This document shows, one piece after another, positions 52,213 to 61,716 of a stretch of DNA of 64,000 bases. Every line of letters begins with the position of its first letter. Position 1 is the stretch's first letter. The stretch is taken from positions 47,517 to 111,516 of the forward strand of contig NZ_JAZDRH010000009.1 of the NCBI RefSeq assembly GCF_047470865.1, written 5' to 3'. This DNA is from JAZDRH01 sp047470865. Lineage in GTDB: Bacteria > Pseudomonadota > Gammaproteobacteria > Pseudomonadales > Pseudomonadaceae. Both the position numbers and the translations under genes were made by a program. The notes under the pieces are model-generated. The model saw only the letters and a program-made list of their open reading frames with translations. It was not told the DNA's origin and did not search any database.

Positions 52213-54633
52213 CTAATGTTGTGGCTGTTCGTGTACTTTAACGTATGTTAAGCGTAACGCATTGACGACGACCAATAATGAACTGATTGACATGCCTAAT
52301 GCTGCCCATCCTGGGGTTACCCAGCCAACCGCTGCAAATGGGATGACCAGACCATTATATAAGGTGGCCCAAGCAAGGTTTTCAATAATGATATGGCGCG
52401 TGCGCTTGGCTAATTTAAAGCCTTCCACCAAACTGCTTAAACGATTAGATAATAAGATAGCATCTGCGCTGGTTTTGGCCAGATCAGTAGCACTGCCCAT
52501 AGCAATACTAATATCCGCTGCGGCTAAAACAGGCACATCATTAACGCCATCGCCCAGCATTAATACTTTATGTCCTTGTTCGCGTAATTGCTGTAGCACA
52601 GCTAACTTATCATCAGGTGTTAGACCTGCACGCGCATCTTTAATATTTAGTTCTTTGGCAATGCTTTGCACCATAGGTGAGCTATCACCAGAGAGTAATA
52701 GTGTATTCCAGCCTTTGGCGTGGCATGCGTCCAATAAGTCTTTGGCATCACTGCGTAATTTATCGTCCAGTACCAGCCAAGCTACAGCTTGCTGCTCATT
52801 GCCTAACAGTAGCCACTGTCCTTGTTGCTGGTCTGATTTAGGTAAAGCGATATTGCTCAGTTGACAGACAAAGTCGGCACGGCCAATACGCCATTTCTTT
52901 CCCTCAATGCTGCCTTCTAATCCTAAGCCAGGATAGCTGATTAAATTTTCTGTAGTGTATTTAGAGCGGCCAAAAGCGCGAGCAATAGGGTGTTCTGAAG
53001 ATTCCTCTAATGCCGCAGCTAGCTGTAGGCATTCATCTGTTGTCATATCAGTTAAGGGGTGGATATGACGTAAGCTTAATTTGCCTTCAGTTAATGTGCC
53101 TGTTTTATCGAATATAACAGTATCAATATGCTTTAAGCCTTCTAATACGTGACCTCGTGTTAACAGTAAGCCTAGTTTATGTAAACTGCCTGTTGCGGCT
53201 GTTAAGGCTGTTGGTGTGGCAAGAGATAAAGCACAAGGGCAGGTGGCGACTAATAACGATAAAACAATCCAGAAGGCTCGACTGCTATCAATTTCTAGCC
53301 ATGCAATGCCAACCAGCGCTGCGATAAGTAAAACGCTAACAAGAAACCATTGGGCAACTTTATCGGCAATCTCGGCAAGACGCGGCTTGGTGCTTTGTGC
53401 GCGCTCAAGCAGGCGTACAATAGCGGATAAACGCGTATCGTCGCCTAACGCATCGACTTTTACTGTGAGAGGGCCTTCGACATTAAGCGTGCCTGCAGTA
53501 ACGTGATCGCCTTTACCACGAGGAAGTGGAAGATATTCACCTGTTAATAAGGACTCATCTACACTGGAAGAACCTTCAATAATCACGCCGTCAGCTGGCA
53601 TTAAGCTGCCTGGAGGGATGCTAATCACGTCATTTAATTGAAGTTCTTTTAATAAAATACGCTGGCTTTGGCCTTGTTCATCCAAACGTAAACACGAAGC
53701 AGGAAGTAAATTAACAAGCTGTGCTGTAGCTATAGAAGTGCGCTCTCGAGCGCGGCGTTCTAAATAGCGACCTGAGAGTAAAAACAGGGCAAACATACCG
53801 CAGGCATCAAAGTAGAGTTCGCCTTGCCCAGTAATAGTTGACCAAATTCCAGCAATATAAGCGCCACCAATAGCCAGCGAGACAGAAACGTCCATAGTAA
53901 GGTGGCGTGTTTTAATGTCCCGCCAAGCACCTAAGAAAAACTCGGAGCTACAGTAAAAAACAATAGGCGTCGTCATCATTAAGCTGACCCAGCGTAAGAT
54001 AACGTCCATACCTTCAGAAAGGTCAATGTTAAACTCAGGCCAAGTGGCCATGGATGCCATCATCACCTGCATCCAAAGTAGTCCAGCAATGCCTAGTTTG
54101 CGTAACGCACGATGGTTTTCTTGTGCCATGCGCTCTGTAGCAACATCGGGTTGCCATGGGTGGGCGGCATAACCAATTTTGCGTAATGAAAAAATAATGT
54201 CAGACAAGGCTAGGCTATCTTTCGTCCAGCTTAATTCAAGGCGATGGTTGGAAACATTAATATGAGCTTGCTTGACTTGAGGAATATCTCGAAGATGCTT
54301 TTCAATAAGCCAGCCGCAGGCAGCACAAGTAATGCCTTCAATGAGTAACTTAGCATGCGTTTGCTCGCCTTCTGAGGTAACAAACTTGGCTTGTAAATCT
54401 TCTCGATCAAGTAGCTTTAGTTCATCAGGAATTAAGCTTGCCAACGATTCAGGGTTGTTAGAGTTTTCACTGCGGTGTTGGTAATAGCTTTCAAGACCAC
54501 CAGCGACAATAGTTTGCGCTACGGCCAAACAGCCAGGGCAGCAAAATAGGCGAGGTTGATTCAGTACAACAGCAGTGAAGGAAGGGTCTAAAACAGGTAG
54601 ACCACAGTGATAACAAGGCTGTGGTGTGGACAT
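52213..54633 (-). CDS. ccoI: Copper-translocating P-type ATPase CcoI (FixI/CopA2)
   Basis: Exports copper into the periplasm for the CuB site of cbb3 oxidase. N-terminal cysteines CYHC and FCCPGC, then an HMA metal domain with CAAC at 103-106. Eight membrane segments, the intramembrane CPC in TCPCALSLATP, the phosphorylation motif DKTGTLTEG, the SEHPIARAFG loop, and MLGDGVNDVPVL hinge are all present. At 806 residues it is full length. It follows ccoH and precedes ccoS. Confidence 0.96.
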   Translation of the reverse strand: MSTPQPCYHCGLPVLDPSFTAVVLNQPRLFCCPGCLAVAQTIVAGGLESYYQHRSENSNNPESLASLIPDELKLLDREDLQAKFVTSEGEQTHAKLLIEGITCAACGWLIEKHLRDIPQVKQAHINVSNHRLELSWTKDSLALSDIIFSLRKIGYAAHPWQPDVATERMAQENHRALRKLGIAGLLWMQVMMASMATWPEFNIDLSEGMDVILRWVSLMMTTPIVFYCSSEFFLGAWRDIKTRHLTMDVSVSLAIGGAYIAGIWSTITGQGELYFDACGMFALFLLSGRYLERRARERTSIATAQLVNLLPASCLRLDEQGQSQRILLKELQLNDVISIPPGSLMPADGVIIEGSSSVDESLLTGEYLPLPRGKGDHVTAGTLNVEGPLTVKVDALGDDTRLSAIVRLLERAQSTKPRLAEIADKVAQWFLVSVLLIAALVGIAWLEIDSSRAFWIVLSLLVATCPCALSLATPTALTAATGSLHKLGLLLTRGHVLEGLKHIDTVIFDKTGTLTEGKLSLRHIHPLTDMTTDECLQLAAALEESSEHPIARAFGRSKYTTENLISYPGLGLEGSIEGKKWRIGRADFVCQLSNIALPKSDQQQGQWLLLGNEQQAVAWLVLDDKLRSDAKDLLDACHAKGWNTLLLSGDSSPMVQSIAKELNIKDARAGLTPDDKLAVLQQLREQGHKVLMLGDGVNDVPVLAAADISIAMGSATDLAKTSADAILLSNRLSSLVEGFKLAKRTRHIIIENLAWATLYNGLVIPFAAVGWVTPGWAALGMSISSLLVVVNALRLTYVKVHEQPQH

Positions 54634-54697
54634 AATACTCGTTTGCCCTTCTAGTGAAAAGCCGCTATAAAGTTGAATTATAGTGGCTTAAATAAAA

Positions 54698-55216
54698 TTA
54701 CTCGTCACCCAGTGCAATGGTTTTTCCAGTTGCTACGTCTTCGTCTTCAAATAATCGCCAATCTTTACCTTGTTCTTGGCCTAATAGCTCAATAAAACGA
54801 CGACCTTTAACCACGTCAGCAATAATACCAGTGTACACATTAGTGCCAGATTTAGGTTGTAAAATAACTTGACGATCTTGCTCTGGAATAGTTGGGGAAA
54901 TGATATTTAAAACAAGATGCTGTGGTAGTTGAGTGAAACCACCAGCTAGAGTAAGTTCTACTTGGTTGCGTTCAGTATCAATATTCAGTTGAGCAGTAAC
55001 ACCTAGCTTCTGAGCTAGCGCTTCGCGTTCAAGTGATTTATTAATACCAACACCTGCGTCGTAATAGTTATCTACTACAAGTGAGTCACCAAACTTGATC
55101 CCTGCAAAAAGCAGGGATAAGCCATGTAAAATTGAAACTAGCAAGATACCTATGATAATCCATGCCCAAGGCTCTTTGTACCAGCGAGAGGAAGTTGCAT
55201 CGAGTTTGGAGCTCAT
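54698..55216 (-). CDS. ccoH: FixH-type cbb3 assembly protein CcoH
   Basis: A 172-residue protein with one N-terminal membrane segment (AWIIIGILLVSILHGLSLLF) and a periplasmic beta-rich domain with YYDAGVGINKSLEREALAQ, the FixH signature. It takes part in cbb3 assembly together with CcoI. It lies between ccoG and ccoI in the standard order. Confidence 0.93.
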   Translation of the reverse strand: MSSKLDATSSRWYKEPWAWIIIGILLVSILHGLSLLFAGIKFGDSLVVDNYYDAGVGINKSLEREALAQKLGVTAQLNIDTERNQVELTLAGGFTQLPQHLVLNIISPTIPEQDRQVILQPKSGTNVYTGIIADVVKGRRFIELLGQEQGKDWRLFEDEDVATGKTIALGDE

Positions 55217-55240
55217 AAGTATCTGCCTTAACTAAAACAA

Positions 55241-56662
55241 TTAATAAACTGGGCCAATAAAGCGACTAGATGATGTTTTTTGAATATCGGGCTGATCTTT
55301 AGAAGTCACAGTGAATTCAATTTCAGTAGCGTCTTGGGTAATAAGTTCAGGCTCAACTGAAACAGCGACTGGAATTTCCTTGATCTCACCTTCTTTTACA
55401 TCAACAACATGCTTGCCGTCGACCATTGTAACGCTATCACTGCTTAAAGTAATACCTTCAAAGCCCGCTACTTCGATTATATATGTGTGCGGATGTTGAT
55501 CTTTATTAATTACTTTTACGGTGTAGACGTTTTCAATATTGCCTATAACGCTTTCGCGGTATTGGGTACGGTCTTTAAGAATGCTCACTTCAATCAGTGG
55601 GCGTTCATAAACACGCCAAGCTAATAAACACATCATCACAATCAAGGCTGTAGCGTAACCGATTAAACGAGGACGTAACAGCTTGGTTTTGTTACCAGCA
55701 AGGTTATGTTCAGTTGTGTAGCCTACTAGGCCTCGTTCATAGCCCATTTTGTCCATAATGGAGTCACAGGCATCGGCGCACGCTGCACAGCCAATACAAG
55801 CAATTTGTAAACCATCACGGATATCAATACCAGTAGGGCAGACGTGGACGCACATTTTACAGTCAATACAGTCGCCTAGTCCTTGTGCTTTATAATCACT
55901 GCCGCGTTTGCGTGGACCACGGCCTTCACCGCGGGCTTCATTATAAGAAACAATAAGTGTGTCTTTATCAAACATTACACTTTGGAAGCGTGCATAAGGA
56001 CACATGTAAACACAGACTTGCTCGCGCATCCAGCCCGCATTCAAATAGGTAATAACAGTGAAGAAGGCTAGCCAGAAGTAAGCAGCAGCACCTGCTGTGC
56101 CAGAGATTAAATCGCCTGCTAACTCACGAATTGGAATGAAATACCCAAGGAAGGTAAAGCCAGTGACAAAGGCAATAGTCAACCAAAGGACATGCTTAGC
56201 ACTTATTCTGAAAAACTTATTCGCAGAAAAAGGCGCTTTTTCAAGTTTCATACGTTGGTTGCGGTCACCTTCTGTGACTTTCTCGCACCACATAAAAATC
56301 CACGTATAAATACTTTGTGGGCAAGCATATCCGCACCAAACACGCCCAGCGAATACAGTAATAAAGAACAAGCCAAAGGCACAAATAATCAATACCCATG
56401 CTAAAAGCACGAAGTCTTGTGGCCAGAAGGTTGAACCAAAAATATAGAATTTACGCTCTGGTAAGTTCCACCAGACAGCTTGGCGTCCTTCATAATTGAT
56501 CCAGGCAGTGCCTAAAAACAATAGGAAGAGAAAGCCAGTAAATGCAATTCGTAGATTGCGAAATATCCCAGTAAAGGCTTTTGTATAAATCTTTTCGCGG
56601 CGCGCGTAAAGATTATCAGCAGCCTTTGGGGTCACATTCTTGACAGGTATTTGTTCGCTCAT
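55241..56662 (-). CDS. ccoG: Cbb3 oxidase accessory protein CcoG (cupric reductase type)
   Basis: An inner-membrane protein of 473 residues with about five membrane segments and two ferredoxin-like clusters: CIDCKMCVHVCPTG and CIGCAACADACD near residues 265-305. An additional VWCGYACPQSIYTW motif (near 110) is typical. CcoG proteins reduce Cu(II) for the oxidase. A C-terminal Ig-like domain (370-473) completes it. I start at the ATG before SEQIPVK; an in-frame GTG four codons earlier is possible. Confidence 0.94.
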   Translation of the reverse strand: MSEQIPVKNVTPKAADNLYARREKIYTKAFTGIFRNLRIAFTGFLFLLFLGTAWINYEGRQAVWWNLPERKFYIFGSTFWPQDFVLLAWVLIICAFGLFFITVFAGRVWCGYACPQSIYTWIFMWCEKVTEGDRNQRMKLEKAPFSANKFFRISAKHVLWLTIAFVTGFTFLGYFIPIRELAGDLISGTAGAAAYFWLAFFTVITYLNAGWMREQVCVYMCPYARFQSVMFDKDTLIVSYNEARGEGRGPRKRGSDYKAQGLGDCIDCKMCVHVCPTGIDIRDGLQIACIGCAACADACDSIMDKMGYERGLVGYTTEHNLAGNKTKLLRPRLIGYATALIVMMCLLAWRVYERPLIEVSILKDRTQYRESVIGNIENVYTVKVINKDQHPHTYIIEVAGFEGITLSSDSVTMVDGKHVVDVKEGEIKEIPVAVSVEPELITQDATEIEFTVTSKDQPDIQKTSSSRFIGPVY

Positions 56663-56734
56663 CAGGGGTACCACTTAGATTATTAGTGCTGACAGTACGA
56701 GCTGGCAGACAATAGTACTGCTTTAAATGATACA

Positions 56735-56818
56735 CCTGTCGTTGATGTATATAGCGCGACATTCGGTCGCGTTGGCAATATCATTGCTTATATCGCAAAA
56801 GACAGGTTGTACATAAGC
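56735..56818 (-). promoter_or_regulatory. Structured leader upstream of ccoG
   Basis: The 423-base gap between ccoP and ccoG holds a nested structure: outer arms ACCTGTC and GACAGGT (56735 and 56812) enclose a hairpin CGCGAC-ATTCG-GTCGCG (56756-56772). It could fold in the ccoG leader or a small RNA. Only half an Anr site (TTGAT at 56743) is present. The remaining part of the gap shows nothing further apart from the ccoP terminator. Confidence 0.35.
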
Positions 56819-57033
56819 AGTTGTTTGGTAAATCTTGCCTTGTGTCAGATTCGTTTTATGACACTTTGGTTGTATACAGGCTACACCAGTTTCGAAATCG
56901 CCTTTTGACTTGACGCAAGGTCGTCCAGTTGCTTAAAAAATGACAGTTGTTTTTATCTTTTGCTGTGAAATTCTGCACAAAAGCTATTTATAACTATTAA
57001 TTATTGTTTTTATTTTAATAGATAAATAATGAA

Positions 57034-57067
57034 TAAAAAAGGTGATTATCGCTAAACAATCACCTTT
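57034..57067 (-). terminator. Intrinsic terminator after the proximal ccoP
   Basis: On the minus strand AAAGGTGATT and AATCACCTTT form a 10-bp stem with a 10-base loop, then a T-run. It is 19 bases after the ccoP stop and separates the oxidase operon from ccoG. Confidence 0.88.
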
Positions 57068-57085
57068 CTTTTTTATGCGCCAGAT

Positions 57086-58024
57086 TTACTGTGCATTTTT
57101 ACGATGGCTTAAGCTATAAACATAGCCTGCAAGGATATGTACTTTGCTTTCACCTAATAAAGCACGTTGAGCAGGCATAACGCCATGGCGGCCATTGCGT
57201 ACTGTAGCCTCAACTGCTTCTTGGCTAGTACCATAAATCCAACCTTCAGGGTGTGTTAGGTTGGGCGCACCTAGTGCAGCCATACCTGTTCCCTGTGGTG
57301 TATGACAAGCTGAGCAAATGGTAGCAAAGGTTTGCTTACCTTTTTCTTTGTCATACTCGTTAGTGTTGTTTTTATTGCGTGGGCGTTTAGCTAAGTCTTC
57401 ACGGACATAAGCCGCGACATCTTTTACGCCTTGGTTACCAAGCGTCTCACCCCAAGCCGCCATGATGCCTTGACGGCCATCCATAATGGTTTGCTTGATA
57501 GTTTCAGGCTCTCCCCCCCAGCGCCAGTCGTTATCAGCTAGGTTTGGAAAACCAAGTGATCCGCGACCATCTGAGCCGTGACATACAGCGCAGTTGTTAA
57601 GGAATAAACTACGCCCCATAGCTAAAGCTTCTTCGTTCTGAGAAACTTCTACTACGGAGAGTTTATTAAACTGCTCGTATAAGGGGTCGTATAGTTCTTT
57701 TGCTTTTTCTAGCTCACGTTCGTACTGTTTGACTTGAGTCCAGCCGTCTTCGTAGCCAGGTAATACACCTTTCCAGTTACCTAGGCCAGGGTATAAAACA
57801 AGATAGCCAGTTGCAAAAATAATGGTGCCAACAAAGAGCATAAACCACCAGCGCGGTAGTGGGTTGTCATACTCTTCGATGCCATCATAGCTATGGCCTA
57901 CAGTGTCATTGGTGGTGTCATTGCGTTGCCCTTTACGGGTCGCAAAAATTAGCACCGCCATGGCAATTAGGGTGAAGATTGTCAGAAAACTGACATATCC
58001 ACTCCAAAAGGGTGACATTGTCAT
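57086..58024 (-). CDS. ccoP: Cbb3 cytochrome c oxidase subunit III, proximal copy
   Basis: A dihaem cytochrome c subunit that receives electrons. One long membrane segment near residue 10-28 and a second near 60-78; haem motifs are CAVCH (C145, C148, H149) and CSACH (C237, C240, H241). Length 312 residues. The start ATG lies three bases after the ccoQ stop, with GGAG nine bases upstream. Corresponds by position to ccoP1 of P. aeruginosa. Confidence 0.95.
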   Translation of the reverse strand: MTMSPFWSGYVSFLTIFTLIAMAVLIFATRKGQRNDTTNDTVGHSYDGIEEYDNPLPRWWFMLFVGTIIFATGYLVLYPGLGNWKGVLPGYEDGWTQVKQYERELEKAKELYDPLYEQFNKLSVVEVSQNEEALAMGRSLFLNNCAVCHGSDGRGSLGFPNLADNDWRWGGEPETIKQTIMDGRQGIMAAWGETLGNQGVKDVAAYVREDLAKRPRNKNNTNEYDKEKGKQTFATICSACHTPQGTGMAALGAPNLTHPEGWIYGTSQEAVEATVRNGRHGVMPAQRALLGESKVHILAGYVYSLSHRKNAQ

Positions 58025-58027
58025 TGA

Positions 58028-58207
58028 CTATTGCTCCGAGTGTTCTTTGGTGTCGGGCTTGGATACGGAACCTTCATCACCAAAAGGAAGGTTGGCTGCA
58101 TCTTCAAACTGGGACTTGCGTTTGCTTGAGAACACCCAAAACAATAAGCCACAAAAAGCTACAAAAACCACTAATGTTCCAATGCCGCGAAGCGTTCCAA
58201 TATCCAT
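58028..58207 (-). CDS. ccoQ: Cbb3 oxidase small subunit CcoQ, proximal copy
   Basis: A 59-residue single-span protein beginning MDIGTLRGIGTLVVFVAFCG, with FWVFSSKRKSQFEDAANLPF, the CcoQ pattern. It lies between ccoO and ccoP. The N-terminal 11 residues are identical to the distal copy. Confidence 0.93.
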   Translation of the reverse strand: MDIGTLRGIGTLVVFVAFCGLLFWVFSSKRKSQFEDAANLPFGDEGSVSKPDTKEHSEQ

Positions 58208-58213
58208 AGCATA

Positions 58214-58822
58214 TTACCGTTTGTTCTGGATTGATGTGCCAAGTACTTGTAGGTAAGCGACAACCGCTTCCATTTCAGTCTTGCCTTTTAGCGAGCTTAC
58301 AGCGCCTTTAATATCTTCGTCAGTGTAAGGTACGCCTAACCATCTCATTACACGCATTTTGGTTTCAGTGTACTGAGTATCAACTTTATTAGCCGCTAGC
58401 CAAGGGTAAGCAGGCATTTTGGACTCAGGAACAACATTGCGTGGATTGTATAAATGAGCTTGGTGCCATGAATCAGAATAACGACCGCCAACACGAGCTA
58501 AGTCAGGCCCTGTGCGTTTAGAACCCCATAGGAATGGGTGCTCATACACACTTTCGCCAGCTACTGAGTAGTGACCATAGCGCTCAGTTTCTGCACGGAA
58601 AGGACGAATCATTTGTGAGTGGCATTGAACGCAGCCTTCACGAATATAAATATCACGACCTTCAAGTTGCAGTGCAGTATAAGGCTTTAAGTCTGTTACA
58701 GGCTCGTTCACTGAATCTTGGAAAAATAAAGGAACAATCTGAGTTAAACCGCCAATACTGACAGCAATCACCATGAAAAAGGCGAGTAAGCCAATATTTT
58801 TCTCTACAATTTCGTGTTTCAT
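58214..58822 (-). CDS. ccoO: Cbb3 cytochrome c oxidase subunit II, proximal copy
   Basis: A 202-residue monohaem cytochrome c anchored by an N-terminal helix (12-34). The haem motif is CVQCH (C64, C67, H68), followed by MIRPFRAETERYGHYSVAGE typical of CcoO. It starts in a TAATG overlap with ccoN. Confidence 0.96.
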   Translation of the reverse strand: MKHEIVEKNIGLLAFFMVIAVSIGGLTQIVPLFFQDSVNEPVTDLKPYTALQLEGRDIYIREGCVQCHSQMIRPFRAETERYGHYSVAGESVYEHPFLWGSKRTGPDLARVGGRYSDSWHQAHLYNPRNVVPESKMPAYPWLAANKVDTQYTETKMRVMRWLGVPYTDEDIKGAVSSLKGKTEMEAVVAYLQVLGTSIQNKR

Positions 58823-60264
58823 TAGTGCGCACCCTCAACAGTAAAGCGGGCAGCAGCTTCAGCGGCTTCAGGACTAGAAGCACGTACTGTGCGCCAAGTG
58901 TTGTATGCCATTAGCAGCATGCCTGTTAAGAAGAAGGCGCCACCAACTGCACGCACGACGTAGCCATAATGGCTTGCAGACAGTGCTTCAACGAAAGAGT
59001 AGGTGAGTGATCCGTTAGAATCTACTGCACGCCACATTAGGCCTTGCATAATACCGTTAACCCACATTGAGGCGATGTAAAGTACAGTGCCAATGGTTGC
59101 TAGCCAGAAGTGAGCGTTGATTAAACCCACACTGTGCATTTGCTCACGACCAAATACGCGAGGTATTAAGTGGTATAGCGAGCCAATGGAAATCATCGCA
59201 ACCCAGCCTAGAGCGCCTGCGTGTACGTGACCAATGGTCCAGTCAGTGTAATGTGATAATGCGTTTACGGTTTTGATAGCCATCATCGGGCCTTCGAAGG
59301 TAGACATACCGTAGAAAGCTAATGAAACCACAAGGAAACGTAAAATGGGGTCAGTACGCAGCTTATGCCATGCGCCAGATAGCGTCATCATACCGTTGAT
59401 CATACCGCCCCAAGATGGTGCTAGTAGAATCAAGGACATAGCCATACCTAATGACTGAGCCCAGTCAGGTAGTGCAGTATAGTGCAAGTGGTGAGGACCA
59501 GCCCAAATATAAAGAGTGATCAGTGCCCAGAAGTGCACAATAGATAGACGGTAAGAGTAAATTGGACGCTCTGCTTGCTTAGGTACAAAGTAATACATCA
59601 TGCCTAAGAAGCCAGTAGTCAAGAAGAAACCTACAGCGTTATGGCCGTACCACCATTGCACCATGGCGTCGGTTGCGCCTGCGTACATGGAGTAAGACTT
59701 AAACCAGCTTACGGGTACAGATACGTGGTTTACGATGTGCAGCATCGCTGTAACTATGATAAATGCACCATAGAACCAGTTGCCCACATAAATGTGCTTG
59801 GTTTTACGTTTAACGATAGTACCGAAGAACACAATGGCATAGCACACCCAAACAATGGCGAGCAGAATAGCAATAGGCCATTCTAATTCGGCGTATTCTT
59901 TAGTTGTGGTGTAACCAAGTGGAAGGCTAATGGCGGCTAGAACAATAACAGCTTGCCAGCCCCAGAAGGTGAAGTTTGCAAGGCCATCGGAGAATAGACG
60001 CGTTTGCGATGTACGTTGCACTACATAATAAGAGGTTGCAAATAGAGCGCAACCACCAAAGGCGAAAATTACGGCGTTGGTGTGTAGTGGACGCAATCGA
60101 CCAAAGCTAGTCCACGGAAGGTCAAAGTTGAGTTCTGGCCACACTAGTTGCGCAGCAATCAGAACGCCCATGCCCATACCTACAATGCCCCAGACCACCG
60201 TCATAATGGCGAACTGGCGAACTACCTTGTAGTTATAAGCAGTCTGTTCGTTTACTGTACTCAT
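58822..60264 (-). CDS. ccoN: Cbb3 cytochrome c oxidase subunit I, proximal copy
   Basis: The 480-residue catalytic subunit with twelve membrane segments. Metal ligands match those known for cbb3: low-spin haem b by H61 and H348, CuB by H208, H258 and H259, haem b3 by H346. The region 205-350 is nearly identical to the distal copy. No Anr box lies in the upstream gap, so this is the counterpart of ccoN1, which is not Anr-dependent in P. aeruginosa. Confidence 0.97.
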   Translation of the reverse strand: MSTVNEQTAYNYKVVRQFAIMTVVWGIVGMGMGVLIAAQLVWPELNFDLPWTSFGRLRPLHTNAVIFAFGGCALFATSYYVVQRTSQTRLFSDGLANFTFWGWQAVIVLAAISLPLGYTTTKEYAELEWPIAILLAIVWVCYAIVFFGTIVKRKTKHIYVGNWFYGAFIIVTAMLHIVNHVSVPVSWFKSYSMYAGATDAMVQWWYGHNAVGFFLTTGFLGMMYYFVPKQAERPIYSYRLSIVHFWALITLYIWAGPHHLHYTALPDWAQSLGMAMSLILLAPSWGGMINGMMTLSGAWHKLRTDPILRFLVVSLAFYGMSTFEGPMMAIKTVNALSHYTDWTIGHVHAGALGWVAMISIGSLYHLIPRVFGREQMHSVGLINAHFWLATIGTVLYIASMWVNGIMQGLMWRAVDSNGSLTYSFVEALSASHYGYVVRAVGGAFFLTGMLLMAYNTWRTVRASSPEAAEAAARFTVEGAH

Positions 60265-60567
60265 GCTAAGGGTTCCACGGTTAATGGAGTTTTAGGGGTA
60301 AAAATCGGCGGGGAGTATGCGCAAATGAGAACAGCATTGCAATAAAAACCCTTTTTTTATTAAGGTTAAGTAAGGCAATGTGCTTGTTTTTGCTCGAATT
60401 TTTAAGTGTTTCTTAATAAAAAAAACTTAAAAAACCTACATCCGACAATTTAGGGGCAATATATTAGCCCATAAGCATGAGGATATGTTAGAAAATTGGG
60501 AACTATATTCGCTTTTAGTTGTATGTTGGTTTTGCTTTTCGTGTTTACGGTGGCTTTTTACCGGAGT
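60265..60567. other. Intergenic region before the proximal ccoN
   Basis: About 300 AT-rich bases with the promoter of the proximal operon. No TTGAT-N4-ATCAA box, gene or strong structure is visible. Confidence 0.6.
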
Positions 60568-60570
60568 GAA

Positions 60571-60600
60571 AAGGCGGTATTAAGTCTCTAATACCGCCTT
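60571..60600 (-). terminator. Intrinsic terminator after the distal ccoP
   Basis: On the minus strand AAGGCGGTATTA and TAATACCGCCTT form a 12-bp stem with a 6-base loop, then TTC. It separates the two oxidase operons, so they are transcribed independently. Confidence 0.88.
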
Positions 60601-60613
60601 CTTGGGTTGCTGC

Positions 60614-61525
60614 TTATTTGTTACTTAAGCTGTAAATATAACCTGCTAATACGTGCACTTTATCTTCACCTAAGTAATCTTTTTGTGCAGGCATTACACC
60701 ATTACGACCATGGCGTATAGTTTGCTCAACATCTTTTTGTGAGCGACCGTACATCCATACTGCTGGGTTAGTTAGATCAGGTGAGCCAAGTAGTTTATTA
60801 CCTTTGCCATCTGGGTTATGACAAGCTACACAGATGGTTGCAAAGGAATCTCTACCTTTCTGACGTTGTTCAGCACTTACTTTGCCTTCTAGCCCGGCAA
60901 GGTCTTGGCGAACATAACCAGCAACTGCTGTAACGCCTTCGTTGCCTAGCATTTCACCCCATGGAGCCATAATACCTTGGCGACCATTGAGAATGGTTTC
61001 CTCAATAGTTTTTGGATCTCCACCCCAACGCCAGTGTTGGTCAGTTAGGTTGGGGAAGCCGATAGTGCCTTTAGCGTCTGAACCGTGACAAATAGCACAG
61101 TAGTTGTTAAACATGCGTTGACCAACTGCTAATGCATCTTTGTTTTTGGCAATTTCTTCGATCGACATATTGGCATATTTAGAGAAGATAGGACCATACT
61201 CAGTATTAGCATCAGCGAGTTCGCGCTCATATTGCTTGATTTGCGTCCAGCCATCTTCATAGCCAGGCATAATTCCTTTCCAGTTACCTAGACCAGGATA
61301 AATAACCAAATAAGCCGCGCCAAAGACTAAGGTGCCAACAAATAGTAGGAACCACCAACGAGGTAGAGGATTGTCGTATTCTTCAATACCATCCCACTTA
61401 TGATTCGTGGTTTCGTCAGTTAAATCTGACTTTTGACCTTGGCGGGTGGCTAGAATCAACCAAACCAACGCTAGCATGGTGCCAATGGTCAGTATGGTGA
61501 TGTACCAGCTCCAAAATGTGGTCAT
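60614..61525 (-). CDS. ccoP: Cbb3 cytochrome c oxidase subunit III, distal copy
   Basis: A 303-residue dihaem subunit with haem motifs CAICH (C143, C146, H147) and CVACH (C232, C235, H236) and the membrane part WWFLLFVGTLVFGAAYLVIY. The ATG overlaps the ccoQ stop by ATGA and has AAGGAG upstream. Corresponds to ccoP2 of P. aeruginosa. Confidence 0.95.
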   Translation of the reverse strand: MTTFWSWYITILTIGTMLALVWLILATRQGQKSDLTDETTNHKWDGIEEYDNPLPRWWFLLFVGTLVFGAAYLVIYPGLGNWKGIMPGYEDGWTQIKQYERELADANTEYGPIFSKYANMSIEEIAKNKDALAVGQRMFNNYCAICHGSDAKGTIGFPNLTDQHWRWGGDPKTIEETILNGRQGIMAPWGEMLGNEGVTAVAGYVRQDLAGLEGKVSAEQRQKGRDSFATICVACHNPDGKGNKLLGSPDLTNPAVWMYGRSQKDVEQTIRHGRNGVMPAQKDYLGEDKVHVLAGYIYSLSNK

Positions 61526-61710
61526 GGATTAGTACTCCTTGATGAGTGTTCGTCTTGCATCTCTGGTTTTGGCTCTTCATCAGCAAAGGGTAGGGAAGCC
61601 GCTTCATCAAAAGTGCTTTTACGCTTATTGCTGTAAGCCCAGAAAACAAGGCATACAAAAGCCACAAAAACTAAAACTGTGCCTATGCCGCGAAGAGTTC
61701 CAATATCCAT
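61522..61710 (-). CDS. ccoQ: Cbb3 oxidase small subunit CcoQ, distal copy
   Basis: A 62-residue single-span protein beginning MDIGTLRGIGTVLVFVAFVC. Same pattern as the proximal copy, with a charged C-terminal tail that differs. It lies between ccoO and ccoP. Confidence 0.93.
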   Translation of the reverse strand: MDIGTLRGIGTVLVFVAFVCLVFWAYSNKRKSTFDEAASLPFADEEPKPEMQDEHSSRSTNP

Positions 61711-61716
61711 AATGCG

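Noticed and set aside
52262..52864. A 200-codon plus-strand frame inside ccoI.
   Set aside because: Antisense shadow of a conserved P-type ATPase; no family features.
56743..56756. TTGATGTATATAGC as an Anr box for ccoG.
   Set aside because: Only the left half matches; the right half is ATAGC, not ATCAA.
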